Shown here: positions 1 through 9,815 of the stretch, piece after piece
How positions within the stretch are numbered: position 1 is the first letter of the stretch
Layout: each line of letters opens with the position of its first letter
DNA from: Kitasatospora sp. NBC_01266
GTDB lineage: Bacteria; Actinomycetota; Actinomycetes; Streptomycetales; Streptomycetaceae
Length of the DNA: 64,000 bases
NCBI RefSeq assembly: GCF_036242395.1
Contig: NZ_CP108458.1
Location: 6,076,001-6,140,000 of the forward strand
Reading direction: 5' to 3'
Program-made: the position numbers and the translations under genes
Notes under the pieces: generated by a model
What the model was told of the DNA's origin: nothing
The model's input: the letters and a program-made list of their open reading frames with translations, nothing else
Databases searched by the model: none

Positions 1-372
1 ATCACGTCCAGTCGGATTCCGCTCGCTGGAGTCTGTGATATCGGCACCAGGCCTCACAAGACCCAGATCATGAGCGAGGCCATGTTCAGGCCAACTGGTG
101 GTTCGGCCTCGTTCATTCGCCGGGGTGCCGATGCCGTTGCCGGATCCTCCGCTCGCCCCGCTGGTGTGTCCGCAGGCCGCAGGGGTCGGCTCGGGCGGCA
201 CCGGTGCGCCCGATTCCCCGTGCATGGCGGGATTGCTGAGCAGTCGCGAAACCGGAGGGACGTGAGGGGTCGGCAGTTCCCGGCCGAGATTCGCGGGCTG
301 GCCCGGACTGCGCACTGCGCAAGGGAATTTCCTGAAACTGCGGAGGAATACTTTTCCCGGCCGGACCCGCCG
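1..372. other. Leading stretch with no supportable gene
   Basis: No reading frame here shows a recognisable domain or a start with a ribosome binding site. The open frames on both strands are continuations of shadow frames from the neighbouring GC-rich genes. It may be the tail of a gene lying left of the window. Confidence 0.4.
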
Positions 373-420
373 GAACACGAACTGCCCGGACACCTGGCGG
401 CGTCCGGGCAGTTCGTGTTC
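373..420. terminator. Strong bidirectional hairpin terminator
   Basis: Perfect 18-bp inverted repeat (arms 373-390 and 403-420, 12-nt loop) starting 30 bp beyond the MFS stop codon. It most likely ends the minus-strand MFS transcript and any rightward transcript entering from the left. There is no long T run, which is usual for Streptomyces terminators. Confidence 0.85.
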
Positions 421-450
421 CAAGCGCTCGAGGCGCGGTGCGGACGGGCC

Positions 451-1773
451 CTACTCCCGCCGCAGTACCGCCCCCGCGAGCCCCAGGCACGCCGCCGCCG
501 CGATCACCGCGAAGCCGCTGACCGCCGGGAGCAGGCCGTAGTGCTGGGACAGGGCGCCGACGGCGACGATGGGCAGCGAGCTGCCGAGGTAGACGATCAC
601 CCACAGGGCGCTCATCTCGCTGGCGCGCCGGGCCGGGTCCATCGCGGCGACCGCCGTGGTGAACAGCGAGCGGAAGGCGATGCCCTGGCAGGCGCCGCCC
701 AGCACGCTGCCGCCGAAGAGCAGGGCCGGCTGGTGGGCGTACTCGGCGGTGACCACCAGCGCGAGGCCGAGGGCCAGGCCGGCCATGCCCAGCGCGATCA
801 CCCGGCGGTCGCGGGTGGGCGGGACGAGCAACTGCGCCAGCGCCGAGGAGCCCAGCAGCAGGGCGGCGACCACGGCGCCGACCATCCGGGAGTGGGTGTG
901 CAGCAGGCCGGCCGAGAAAGCGGGGGCCAGGCTCAGGTAGACCCCGAAGACGGCGTACGAGACGAAGCCCGCGCCCGCCGCCAGCAGGAAGGTGCGCCGG
1001 CCCTGGGCGGGCAGCGCCAGCCGGCGCGGGCGCAGGTGCACCGGGGTGGTGACCCGCGGCGGCGCGTCCACCGGGCGGCGGGCGCCCGGCATCCGCGGGT
1101 GCACCAGGGCGAGCGGCACGCAGAGCACCAGCAGCGCGACGGCGTGCACCAGGAACGGGGTGAGCAGCGGGTGCGCGCCGCCGGCCAGCGAGGCGCCGAC
1201 CACCGGGCCGAGCGCGACGCCGCCGGCCGAGCAGGCCAGGGTGAGCTTGGCCGCCAGCGTCGGGTGGTCCGGCAGCAGGTCGCCGAGGGCCGCGCCGGCC
1301 GCGCCGGTGGCCAGCGCCACCGCGATGCCCTGCACGGCCCGTCCGGCGGCCAGCTGGCCGAAGGAGTTGGCGGTGGCGAAGAGCGCGTCCCCGCTGGCGG
1401 CCAGGCAGACGGCGGGCAGGATCAGCGCGCGGCGCCCGAGCAGGTCGGACCAGTGGCCGACCGCGGCCAGCACCGGGACCAGCGCGAAGACGTAGACGGT
1501 GAAGAGCAGCGTGGTGTCGAAGGCGGTCAGGCCCAGGCGCTGCTGCAGCAGGGGGTAGACCGGGGTGGCCAGGTTGGCCCCGATCAGGAGCAGGAGCAGG
1601 GCGGCGGCGCAGAGGCCGACGCGCACGCCGCGCAGCGCGTTCCAGCGGCTGACTGCGGCCAGCTGGAGCTGGGTCCGTGGTGCGAGCTCCAGGGGGAGCA
1701 GGGCCTCCGAGAGCCGGTTGCCGGTGAGCTGCGCGGTGGGCAGGCCGGAACCGGCGGGGGAGAGGTCCGCCAT
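451..1773 (-). CDS. MFS transporter
   Basis: Major facilitator superfamily membrane protein of about 440 residues with roughly twelve hydrophobic segments. The loop between helices 2 and 3 carries the signature GHWSDLLGRR, the family's motif A. The substrate is unknown; a drug/H+ antiporter or sugar efflux role is possible from family knowledge only. The frame is open further upstream, but the ATG at 1773 is preceded by GGAG at a good distance and opens a sensible cytoplasmic N-terminus (MADLSPAG). It appears monocistronic, ending at the hairpin at 373-420. Confidence 0.85.
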   Translation of the reverse strand: MADLSPAGSGLPTAQLTGNRLSEALLPLELAPRTQLQLAAVSRWNALRGVRVGLCAAALLLLLIGANLATPVYPLLQQRLGLTAFDTTLLFTVYVFALVPVLAAVGHWSDLLGRRALILPAVCLAASGDALFATANSFGQLAAGRAVQGIAVALATGAAGAALGDLLPDHPTLAAKLTLACSAGGVALGPVVGASLAGGAHPLLTPFLVHAVALLVLCVPLALVHPRMPGARRPVDAPPRVTTPVHLRPRRLALPAQGRRTFLLAAGAGFVSYAVFGVYLSLAPAFSAGLLHTHSRMVGAVVAALLLGSSALAQLLVPPTRDRRVIALGMAGLALGLALVVTAEYAHQPALLFGGSVLGGACQGIAFRSLFTTAVAAMDPARRASEMSALWVIVYLGSSLPIVAVGALSQHYGLLPAVSGFAVIAAAACLGLAGAVLRRE

Positions 1774-2089
1774 GGCAGGGATCTCCTGTGGCCGGGCGCC
1801 ACCGCGGGTCGGCGTGGCATGCCGACGCGCCCGTCCGGTGGCGCTGTGGTGGTGGCCGTGGGTGCGGGAGGACCGTGGTGGAGCGGGGTGAGCTGAACAG
1901 AACCGGGCATCGTTGCCCGGGCGTGACCGCGCGCGGGGTGTGCACGGGGTCAAATGAAGGATACGGGGTGGTGCGACAAGGGCGTGCACAGGTGGCACGC
2001 GCCCCCCGCAGGACGGGCGCCGCCGAGCCAACGGCCGATACGCTGATCACAGTGTGCTGATCCGTACCTTCGCTAGGAGCTCGCGCCTG

Positions 2090-3721
2090 ATGGCCGGACG
2101 ACGTCGTAAGAACCCTGACCACCCGTCGGTGACCGGGCCGGACGCGCTGCCCGGCAACGAGGGTCTGCTGCCGGCCGACTTCGAGCTCGCCGACCTCTAC
2201 GGCGCGCACGGATCGGATGCGGAGGAGGACCTGGACGACCTCTCGGTCATGGTCCCGCCGGTGCGGCTGCTGCCCGAGGCGGAGCTGGCGGTGGCGGCGC
2301 TGGCCGTGCCGCTGATCGAGCGCGCGGTGCGGCTGGCCAGGTGGAGCGCGCCGACCCGTCCGGTGGACGAGCTGGGCGACCTGCTGGACGAGGACCGCGA
2401 GACGGCCGCCCGGTTCCTCGGCCTGGCCCCGGCCGAGGGCGAGGTCTCCGAGGAGGCGGTGCTGGAGGCGATGCGGGTCTGGTCGCTGGCCAGCGACCTG
2501 GAGCTGGTGCTGGTCGCCCACGACGAGGCGGGCCACCGCGCGGCGGGCCCGAGCAGCGAGCTGGCCCCGGTGGAGGCCGGCGACCCGGAGGCGGTGCTGG
2601 AGCTGTGGCTGGCCGCCGCCGACCTGATCGCCGAGCTTGCGGTGGAGATCGAGCCGCTGGACGCCGAGCCGGACGCCGGCGAGCGGGCCGACGACGAGCG
2701 GGCCGAGGAGCTGCTGGCCCAGTACGAGGAGGTCCAGGAGGAGGCCGCCGAGCTGCTGGACGAGGCGCTCCAGGTGCTCTACGAGGCCACCGCGTTCGCC
2801 GAGCCGGGCCAGGAGACGGTGCCGCTGGGCGTGCTGGCCGCGCTGCTGGTGGTCCCCGAGGGCGAGGAGCCCGACGAGGAGATGCTCGGCGACATCACCG
2901 ATGTGATGGTCGCCCTGGACCCGATGCTGGCCGACCTGGCCGAGATCGGGCTGCTGGAGTACCAGCCGATCGACCCCGAGCTCTTCGACGAGGAGGAGGC
3001 CGGCGGCGAGCAGGCGGCGGCGCAGGACCCCGAGCGGGTCCTGGACGAGGCCGAGGCCGCCCGGTTCGGCCTGGTCAAGCTGACCCCGCTGGGCCAGTAC
3101 GGGATCCGCCAGTGGCTGCTGGACGAGGGCTACGAGGCGCCGCTGATCGGCGAGCTGGCCACCGGCGACGCCGCCGAGCTGCTGCAGGGCATCGCCGAGG
3201 CTGCCAACGTGCTGCCCGAGCAGGAGATCCGGGTCTGGCTGGCGGACCGCGAGCCGCTCACCGCCGCCCGCGAGCTGCTGGACGCCGCACGCGGTGAGGA
3301 CCGCACCGCGCCGCTGCGCCGGATGCTCGCCCAGCTGGCGCTGGCCGAGCTGGGAGAGGCGGCCGAACCGGCCGCCCGCGAGGTGCTGGAGGACGCGGAG
3401 CTGGGCGGCGGCGCGCGGGCCTGGCTGGTCTCGCGCGGGGCCACCGATGTGCCCGCGCCGAACCGCTCGATGGTGCTGTGGACCACCGTGGACACCTTCG
3501 CCGCCCAGCTGCTGGACAGCGAGGGCGACGCGGAGGTGCTGCGCGAGCTGATCTCCGGGATGCCGGTGACCGACAACCCGGCGAGCTTCTTCGGCGAGCT
3601 GTGGCGGGTCGAGCACCCCTACACCGCGCAGGTGCTGGAGGCGGTCGGCGAGCTGCACCTGGACCGCCAGGTGGCCAAGGAGGCCCGCAAGGCGGCGTTC
3701 AAGGCGCGGTCACGGCAGTAG
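2090..3721 (+). CDS. Conserved acidic protein of unknown function
   Basis: A protein of 543 residues that is very rich in Glu, Asp, Leu and Ala, predicted soluble and largely helical. It has a short basic N-terminus (MAGRRRKNP) and no signal peptide or membrane segment. I recognise no domain. The ATG at 2090 is chosen over the GTG at 2054 because AGGAG lies 10 nt before it. The 3' end overlaps the convergent SRPBCC gene by 12 bp. The codon pattern is typical for the genus, so this is a real gene, probably lineage-conserved. Confidence 0.8.
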   Translation: MAGRRRKNPDHPSVTGPDALPGNEGLLPADFELADLYGAHGSDAEEDLDDLSVMVPPVRLLPEAELAVAALAVPLIERAVRLARWSAPTRPVDELGDLLDEDRETAARFLGLAPAEGEVSEEAVLEAMRVWSLASDLELVLVAHDEAGHRAAGPSSELAPVEAGDPEAVLELWLAAADLIAELAVEIEPLDAEPDAGERADDERAEELLAQYEEVQEEAAELLDEALQVLYEATAFAEPGQETVPLGVLAALLVVPEGEEPDEEMLGDITDVMVALDPMLADLAEIGLLEYQPIDPELFDEEEAGGEQAAAQDPERVLDEAEAARFGLVKLTPLGQYGIRQWLLDEGYEAPLIGELATGDAAELLQGIAEAANVLPEQEIRVWLADREPLTAARELLDAARGEDRTAPLRRMLAQLALAELGEAAEPAAREVLEDAELGGGARAWLVSRGATDVPAPNRSMVLWTTVDTFAAQLLDSEGDAEVLRELISGMPVTDNPASFFGELWRVEHPYTAQVLEAVGELHLDRQVAKEARKAAFKARSRQ

Positions 3722-4264
3722 TCGTCCGTCGCGGTCGCGGGCCGGGGTCGCCGCTGGCGCCCCGGCCGCGCCAGCCGGCCCAGCCGCTCCCGCCGCCCCG
3801 GCGGCTTCGGCGGCCAGGTGGCGGCGCAGGCCGCGTTGGCCCGCGCGCATCATCAGCGCGTGGTTGGCCAGGAAGAACGGCCGCCCGGGCAGCGCGAGGA
3901 GCCGCATCAGCGCGCTGCCGCCCCGCACCTCCTCCTCGAAGGCGGCCAGGCAGGCCCCCGGGCCGTCCGGCGTGACGGTCCACCGGGACCAGCCGACCAG
4001 GTCCCCGGCCAGCTCGGCCTCCAGCACCCCGCCCTGCCCGCCGGGCGCCGGCTGCTGCCGGCGCTCCCTGGCGGTCAGCACCAGCGTGTACGGCAGCACC
4101 GAGCGGATCCGCAGCCGCCCGCTGTCCGGGTCCAGCGGCTGGACCTCGCGCACCTGCGGCCACCAGCACGGATAGCGCGGGACGTCGCGCAGCGCCCGGT
4201 AGACCGCGTCGGGCGGCGCGGGCAGTCGCCAACGGCTGGTCAGGCGGTAGTGGTTGGACTCCAT
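3710..4264 (-). CDS. SRPBCC (START/polyketide cyclase fold) family protein
   Basis: A protein of 184 residues. The N-terminal part (SRWRLPAPPDAVYRALRDV...WWPQV) has the typical opening of the Bet v 1-like SRPBCC fold, which forms a hydrophobic ligand cavity and often acts on or carries polyketides or lipids. The segment after residue 150 is low-complexity Ala/Gly. The ligand is unknown. The gene is convergent with, and overlaps the end of, the acidic protein gene. It lies downstream of the VOC gene on the same strand, 99 bp away, so the two may be cotranscribed. Confidence 0.75.
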   Translation of the reverse strand: MESNHYRLTSRWRLPAPPDAVYRALRDVPRYPCWWPQVREVQPLDPDSGRLRIRSVLPYTLVLTARERRQQPAPGGQGGVLEAELAGDLVGWSRWTVTPDGPGACLAAFEEEVRGGSALMRLLALPGRPFFLANHALMMRAGQRGLRRHLAAEAAGAAGAAGPAGAAGAPAATPARDRDGRLLP

Positions 4265-4363
4265 GCCGGTGCCATCCCCGCTGCCGTGCCGGTTCTCACC
4301 TCGGTCGGCAGGTCGGTTGTCACCTCGGTCGGCAGGCCCGTCGGCGCGGCGGGTCGGGCGCCG

Positions 4364-4819
4364 TCACGGCAGCTCGAGCTGCCCGGTCTCGGTGAACGTG
4401 AAGGACGGGTTGTGCGCCAGCTCCCACAAGTGGCCGTCCGGGTCCTCGAAGTAGCCGCCGTAGCCGCCCCAGGAGGTGGGCTTCGGCGGCTTGACCACCG
4501 AGGCGCCGGCCGCCACCGCGACCTCCATCGCCGCGTCCACCGCCTGCGGCGACTCCAGGTTGACCGCCAGCGTCACGCCCCGGAAGGCCGGTTCGCCGCC
4601 CGGGGGAATGCCCGCGTCGGCGGCCAACTCCTCGGCCGGGAAGAGGCCGAGCACCGAGTCGGCGGTGCGGAACCAGGAGATCTGCGGATTGGAGGCGGTG
4701 GACCGCTGCCAGCCCAGCGCCGTGTAGAACTCGACGCTGCGGTCCAGGTCGCTCACGCCGAGGGTGATGATGCTGATCCGGGCGGGCACTGGCCGCGCGT
4801 CCGCGTTACTGGTCGTCAT
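4364..4819 (-). CDS. VOC (glyoxalase/bleomycin resistance fold) family protein
   Basis: A protein of 151 residues covering one complete vicinal-oxygen-chelate module. It opens with ISIITLGVSDLDRSVEFYTALGW and ends with the characteristic FEDPDGHLWELAHNP, whose Glu is the usual metal ligand. Possible roles include a dioxygenase, a lyase or a drug-binding protein; the substrate cannot be told from sequence. The start is the ATG at 4819. The gap to the downstream SRPBCC gene contains a 17-bp direct repeat (TCACCTCGGTCGGCAGG, near 4300 and 4320). Confidence 0.85.
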   Translation of the reverse strand: MTTSNADARPVPARISIITLGVSDLDRSVEFYTALGWQRSTASNPQISWFRTADSVLGLFPAEELAADAGIPPGGEPAFRGVTLAVNLESPQAVDAAMEVAVAAGASVVKPPKPTSWGGYGGYFEDPDGHLWELAHNPSFTFTETGQLELP

Positions 4820-5029
4820 GCGGCCCAGCGTAGGCAGTGGCACCGACAACATAGGGCCCGATCGGCGCGTGGCGGGCCCGGAGCGGGTATCTGCCAACCG
4901 TACGAGGGAAGCTGATGGCCCAGTGGGTCGTGCGCACGTATCGTGGGCGAACGCGGCCGGCCGGGCGGGCGACCCCGCCCGCGGCCGGCCGCGGACCGAA
5001 CGACGGCGAACCCCGGGGGTGCGGCGAAG

Positions 5030-6244
5030 GTGACCATCAGCAGCGGAAGCTGGGCCGCGGAACCGGGTGACACAGCCATGCCACTGCAGGCCGTGGCGGG
5101 CCCCGGACCGGGTGAGTGCCTGGCGGACGAGGAGTACTACGCGCAGCAGGAGCACCATGTCCGGCAGGTCTTCGCGGAGTTGGACTTCCCGGTCTACGGC
5201 GTGGACCGGGCCGGGCACGGCGCCCGCGGCATCGCCCCCGCGCCCGGCGCGCACACCGACAGCGACGCGATGAGCGGCTACGAGACGCAGAACGGCGAGA
5301 TCACCTGGATCGAGCTGCGCTCCGGCGACTGGACCTCGCTGGAGGGCCCGTACCTCACTGTGCGCACCTACCAGCCCGGGGTGGAGCGTTACGCCCCGCT
5401 GCCCGAGCTGGAGGAGCTGGTCGAGCGCGAGCGCGACCGGATCTACGAGCAGCTCGGCATCGACGAGGGCGACTGCCCCGGGCGGGTGCGCGCGCTGCGT
5501 GAGTGGATCAGCGTGGCGGGTGAGCCGGTGGCCGTGCAGATCCATGAGGAGAGCGGGGCCGGCAACGGCCCGGCCGCCCGGGCCCGCACGGTCTGGGCCG
5601 CCCGGCTGCTGGTCTACGGCTCGGTGGTGCTGATCTGCGGCCGCGGCATCGCGCCCGCCGACATCGAGCTGGACCAGCTGGCGGAGCCCGACCACGAGCG
5701 CTTCACGGTCGGCCGCACCGAGTTGCTGCGCGGCGTGGCCGCGCGCCGCCGCCGGCGCCTGGCCCAGCTCCAGCGCAGCCACCTGGCGCTCAGCGGCCTG
5801 GACCCGCACCGGGCGCTGCTGGAGTTCAGCGTCGAGCGCGCGCTGGCCCACCGGGCGCACCGGCTCGCCCGGGGCCGCACCCGGATGCCGCGCCGGCTGC
5901 GGGTCGCCGAGCCGCCCGAGCTGTGGGAGGCCGCGGTCCGCCAGCAGATGCACTTCGCCTCCGAGAGCCGCCCGGAGGCCTGCGCGGCGATCGGCTCGAT
6001 GGTCGGTCACCTGCTGCTGCTCGCCGAGCGGACCGACTGGCTGGTGGGCAGCGCGCAGGGGCGGGCCGCGCTGGAGGAGGTGATCCGCTACGCCGCCTTC
6101 GCCAGCCAGGTGCCGAGCCTGCCCGCGCAGCGGGCCTGGGAGGAGTTGAGCCGGCAGCGGACGGCCGGCGCCGAGGGGCTGGAGGTCGCCGAGCAGGCCT
6201 GGCTGGCGGCCTGGGAGCAGTGGCGCCGGGAGCGGAACCGCTGA
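5030..6244 (+). CDS. Conserved hypothetical protein
   Basis: About 404 residues from the GTG at 5030; an ATG at 5078 is an alternative start. The protein looks soluble: acidic in the first half, then an Arg-rich helical middle (around RGVAARRRRRLAQLQ). I recognise no catalytic motif. The sequence is well formed with Streptomyces-like codon use. It stands alone between a divergent VOC gene and a convergent pucR-type regulator. No function is proposed. Confidence 0.7.
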   Translation: MTISSGSWAAEPGDTAMPLQAVAGPGPGECLADEEYYAQQEHHVRQVFAELDFPVYGVDRAGHGARGIAPAPGAHTDSDAMSGYETQNGEITWIELRSGDWTSLEGPYLTVRTYQPGVERYAPLPELEELVERERDRIYEQLGIDEGDCPGRVRALREWISVAGEPVAVQIHEESGAGNGPAARARTVWAARLLVYGSVVLICGRGIAPADIELDQLAEPDHERFTVGRTELLRGVAARRRRRLAQLQRSHLALSGLDPHRALLEFSVERALAHRAHRLARGRTRMPRRLRVAEPPELWEAAVRQQMHFASESRPEACAAIGSMVGHLLLLAERTDWLVGSAQGRAALEEVIRYAAFASQVPSLPAQRAWEELSRQRTAGAEGLEVAEQAWLAAWEQWRRERNR

Positions 6245-6290
6245 CCGGGCCGGCCCGGCTTGGTTGACGCCCCGTCACGTCCGGTGTTTC

Positions 6291-7886
6291 TCAGTGCTCC
6301 TGGTCGGACGGCAGCCGCAGCTGGAGCATTGCCAGCAGCCGCTGCTGCGGCTGGGCCAGGTCGATCCCGGTCAGCTGCTCGGCCCGGCGCACCCGGTAGC
6401 GCAGCGTGTTGGGGTGGATGTGCAGCGCCTGCGCCGCCACCCGCACCTCGCCCAGCGCGTCCAGCCAGGCCAGCACCGACTCGGCCAGCCGGGTGCCGTG
6501 CCGCGCGTCGTACTCGGTGAGCGCCACCAGCCGCGGATCGCGCAGCGCGGGCCGCTCCTGGAGCAGCGCGAGCACCTCGCTGAGCAGCACCTCCGCCTGC
6601 ACGTCGATCAGCGCGGCCACCTCGGGCACCACGCCGCCGCGCCCCATCGCGTCCAGGATCCGGTCCGCCTGCGCGCGGGAGGCGGGCACCGCCGCCAGGC
6701 CGTGCTCGGTGCTGCCGATCGCGGCCCGCAGCGAGATGCCCAGGTGGTCGCGGGCCGCGTCCACCACCTCCTGGGCCCAGTCCCGCACGGTGGTCATCGG
6801 CAGGTTGACCGGCAGTTCGGGCAGCAGCACATAGACCCGGCTGTCGATCGGGGCGAGCAGCGCGCTGCGGTGCCGGGCGGCGGTGTGCACCGAGATCAGG
6901 CCGGTCACCTCGGTGCGGCTCAGGTCGGCGCCGACCGCCGCGTAGGCGAGCACGGTGGCCGGGCGGTGCTGGTGCAGGCCCAGGTGGGTGGCCAGCGACT
7001 GCGGGCCGGTGCTGCCCTCGAGCAGGCCGGTGAGCAGGGTCTGGGTCAGCCGGACGTCCGCCGACAGCTCGCGCCGCCGGCGCACCAGTTGGGCCGCCGC
7101 CACCCGGGCCGCGCCGACCAGGGCCTGCTCGGCCTGCGGGGCCAGCGGCTGCGAGCCCTCCTGCACCCAGATGGTGCCCAGCGGCTGGGCGCCGGCCCGG
7201 ATCCCGATCGCCAGCCGGCGGCGCAGGCCCAGCTCGGGGTGCGGTTCGACCGCGATCACGCTGTCCGAGCTGCGCAGGTGCTGGAAGATGCCCCACTCGC
7301 GGAGCTTGGACAGGTACGGCTCGGGTCCCTGCCAGCCCAGGATGGACAGCCGCCGCAGGTCGTCCACCTCGTCGGAGTCGGCCGAGCGGGAGTAGGCCAG
7401 CACCCGGCTGGAGGTGTCCTCGATGGAGACGATGCCGCCGGTCAGCACGGCGGTGGTCTGGGCCAGCGAGAAGAGGTCCCCGGCGTTGTGATCGGCCGTC
7501 TCGGGGGTGTCCGGGCCGTTGATCACCGCGCGGGCCAGCGCGTCCAGGTGCTCCCAGCGGGTCTCGCTGCGCACCGAGAGCAGCGCCACGCCCGCCTCGG
7601 TGGCCGCCTCGCGCAGCGCGTCGGCCTGCCCCGGCGCGTCCAGCTTGACGGCGACGGCGGCGGCCCTGGCCCGGCCGGCGGCGCGCAGCGCGGGCAGCGC
7701 GGCCCGGCCGCGGGCGCCGATGGCGAGGACCAGTTCACCGGGGTTGGCGGTGGCCGGGTCCTCGGGGTCCAGGATCGCCACCTCGCGCACCGGCACGTCC
7801 AGACCGGCGGGCGCGGCCTGGAGTTCGACCAGCGGCTCGCCCAGCGACATCAGCAGTTGGCGGAGCGGGAGGCCGGGGGCGGTCAT
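6291..7886 (-). CDS. PucR family transcriptional regulator, probable proline-utilisation regulator
   Basis: A regulator of 531 residues. The N-terminal half is the ligand-sensing PucR domain. The C-terminus carries the PucR-type helix-turn-helix (ALHIHPNTLRYRVRRAEQL, about residues 490-510). The gene is divergent from the proline catabolism operon with a 199-bp shared upstream region, so control of that operon in response to proline is the natural inference. The ATG at 7886 has GAGGAGG upstream. The intergenic region holds an 8-bp palindrome CCGTACGG at 7961-7968 that could be part of an operator. Confidence 0.9.
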   Translation of the reverse strand: MTAPGLPLRQLLMSLGEPLVELQAAPAGLDVPVREVAILDPEDPATANPGELVLAIGARGRAALPALRAAGRARAAAVAVKLDAPGQADALREAATEAGVALLSVRSETRWEHLDALARAVINGPDTPETADHNAGDLFSLAQTTAVLTGGIVSIEDTSSRVLAYSRSADSDEVDDLRRLSILGWQGPEPYLSKLREWGIFQHLRSSDSVIAVEPHPELGLRRRLAIGIRAGAQPLGTIWVQEGSQPLAPQAEQALVGAARVAAAQLVRRRRELSADVRLTQTLLTGLLEGSTGPQSLATHLGLHQHRPATVLAYAAVGADLSRTEVTGLISVHTAARHRSALLAPIDSRVYVLLPELPVNLPMTTVRDWAQEVVDAARDHLGISLRAAIGSTEHGLAAVPASRAQADRILDAMGRGGVVPEVAALIDVQAEVLLSEVLALLQERPALRDPRLVALTEYDARHGTRLAESVLAWLDALGEVRVAAQALHIHPNTLRYRVRRAEQLTGIDLAQPQQRLLAMLQLRLPSDQEH

Positions 7887-8085
7887 CGGGGGCCTCCTCA
7901 GGGTGCGCAGTGGGGCAGGTGGTGCGTCGTACTACGGGATGTTCATCCACTCGGACAATGCCGTACGGATGACTTTAGCCGCCTGGCCAACCATGCGGGC
8001 CGGGACCGAGCCTTAACGTTCCTTCATGGCCCGCGTGTGACCCCCGCACTGGCCACCCCCACGACTCGAAGGAGAGCGCGCGCTC

Positions 8086-9714
8086 ATGGATGCTGTGACC
8101 CAGGTCCCCGCGCCGGTGAACGAGCCGGTCCACAGCTACGCCCCCGGCAGCCCGGAACGGGCTCGCCTGGAGGCGAAGCTGAAGGAGCTGGGGGGCCAGG
8201 AGCCCGTCCAGCTGACCATGACGATCAACGGTGAGCGCCGGATGGGCGCGGGCACCGAGATCCACGTCGTCCAGCCGCACAACCACGCGGCTCGGCTCGG
8301 TACCCTGCGCAACGCCACCCAGGCCGACGCGCAGGACGCCATTGACGCTGCGCTGGCGGCCGCTCCCGCCTGGCAGGCGCTCTCCTTCGACTCGCGGGCG
8401 GCGATCTTCCTCAAGGCCGCCGACCTGCTGGCCGGCCCCTGGCGCGAGACGCTGGCCGCCGCCACGATGCTCGGCCAGTCCAAGACCGCCCAGCAGGCCG
8501 AGATCGACTCCTCCTGCGAGCTGATCGACTTCCTGCGCTTCAACGTGCACTTCGCCCGGCAGATCATCGCCGAGCAGCCGGTCTCCTCGGACGGCGTGTG
8601 GAACCGCAGCGACCACCGCCCGCTGGAGGGCTTCGTCTACGCGATCACCCCGTTCAACTTCACCGCCATCGCGGGCAACCTGCCCACCGCCCCGGCGCTG
8701 ATGGGCAACGTGGTGCTCTGGAAGCCGTCCCCCACCCAGCAGTTCTCCGCGCACCTGCTGATGGAGCTGCTGGAGGAGGCGGGCCTGCCCAAGGGCGTCA
8801 TCAACATGGTGACCGGCGATGGCCTGGCCGTCTCCGAGGTCGCGCTGAAGCACCCCGCGCTGGCCGCCATCCACTTCACCGGCTCCACCGCGACCTTCCA
8901 GCACCTGTGGCGCGAGGTCGGCAACAACATCGCCGGCTACCGCACCTACCCGCGGATCGTCGGCGAGACCGGCGGCAAGGACTTCCTGGTCGCCCACCCG
9001 TCGGCCGACCCCAAGGTGCTGAAGACCGCGATGACCCGCGGCGCCTTCGAGTTCCAGGGCCAGAAGTGCTCGGCGCTCTCCCGCGCCTACGTCCCCGCCT
9101 CGCTCTGGGCGGGCCTGAAGGACGAGTTCCGGGCCGAGGTCGAGGGTCTGACCATGGGCGACGTCACCGACCTGGCGAACTTCATGAGCGCCGTGATCGA
9201 CGACCGCTCGTTCGCCAAGAACAAGGCCGCCATCGACCGCGCCCAGGCCGACCCCTCGGTCGAGGTGCTGGCCGGCGGCAGCTACGACGACTCGGTGGGC
9301 TACTTCGTCCGCCCGACCGTGCTGGTCTGCACCGACCCGGCGAGCGAGTACTTCCGCGACGAGTACTTCGGCCCGATCCTGGCCGTGTACGTGTACGAGG
9401 ATGAGAAGTACGACGAGATGCTCGCGCAGATGGAGTCGGTCTCGCCCTACGGCCTGACCGGTGCGATCATCGCCCAGGACCGCGCCGCCGCCCAGGACGC
9501 GATGCACAAGCTGCGCTTCGCGGCCGGCAACTTCTACATCAACGACAAGCCGACCGGCGCGGTCGTCGGCCAGCAGCCCTTCGGTGGCGGCCGGGCCTCC
9601 GGGACCAACGACAAGGCCGGCGCCAAGCAGAACCTGGCGCGCTGGACCTCGACCCGGTCGATCAAGGAGACGTTCGTCCCGCCGACGGACTACCGCTACC
9701 CGCACATGGGCTGA
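8086..9714 (+). CDS. pruA: L-glutamate gamma-semialdehyde (1-pyrroline-5-carboxylate) dehydrogenase
   Basis: Aldehyde dehydrogenase of 542 residues in the P5C dehydrogenase subfamily. It oxidises glutamate semialdehyde to glutamate with NAD+, the second step of proline degradation. The catalytic Cys is residue 328 (FQGQKCSA) and the general-base Glu is residue 294 (GETGGKD). The Rossmann segment ITPFNFTAIAGN is present. AAGGAG precedes the ATG. It is followed after about 100 bp by proline dehydrogenase, and the two form a two-enzyme pathway rather than a fused PutA. Length matches the family. Confidence 0.95.
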   Translation: MDAVTQVPAPVNEPVHSYAPGSPERARLEAKLKELGGQEPVQLTMTINGERRMGAGTEIHVVQPHNHAARLGTLRNATQADAQDAIDAALAAAPAWQALSFDSRAAIFLKAADLLAGPWRETLAAATMLGQSKTAQQAEIDSSCELIDFLRFNVHFARQIIAEQPVSSDGVWNRSDHRPLEGFVYAITPFNFTAIAGNLPTAPALMGNVVLWKPSPTQQFSAHLLMELLEEAGLPKGVINMVTGDGLAVSEVALKHPALAAIHFTGSTATFQHLWREVGNNIAGYRTYPRIVGETGGKDFLVAHPSADPKVLKTAMTRGAFEFQGQKCSALSRAYVPASLWAGLKDEFRAEVEGLTMGDVTDLANFMSAVIDDRSFAKNKAAIDRAQADPSVEVLAGGSYDDSVGYFVRPTVLVCTDPASEYFRDEYFGPILAVYVYEDEKYDEMLAQMESVSPYGLTGAIIAQDRAAAQDAMHKLRFAAGNFYINDKPTGAVVGQQPFGGGRASGTNDKAGAKQNLARWTSTRSIKETFVPPTDYRYPHMG

Positions 9715-9815
9715 CCAGGTCCACTCTCCCGGGGCGGCGGCCCACCCTCAGCCGCCGCCCCACCCTTTTTCGCTCCCCCGTCTCGTCCCCCACACCCTGT
9801 GATCCAGGAGTACCG

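Noticed and set aside
113..3658. Very long open frame on the minus strand (1,181 codons)
   Set aside because: It is a shadow of the MFS and acidic protein genes caused by high GC: low-complexity Arg/Pro/Gly/Gln composition, no domain, and it crosses two well-supported genes in other frames.
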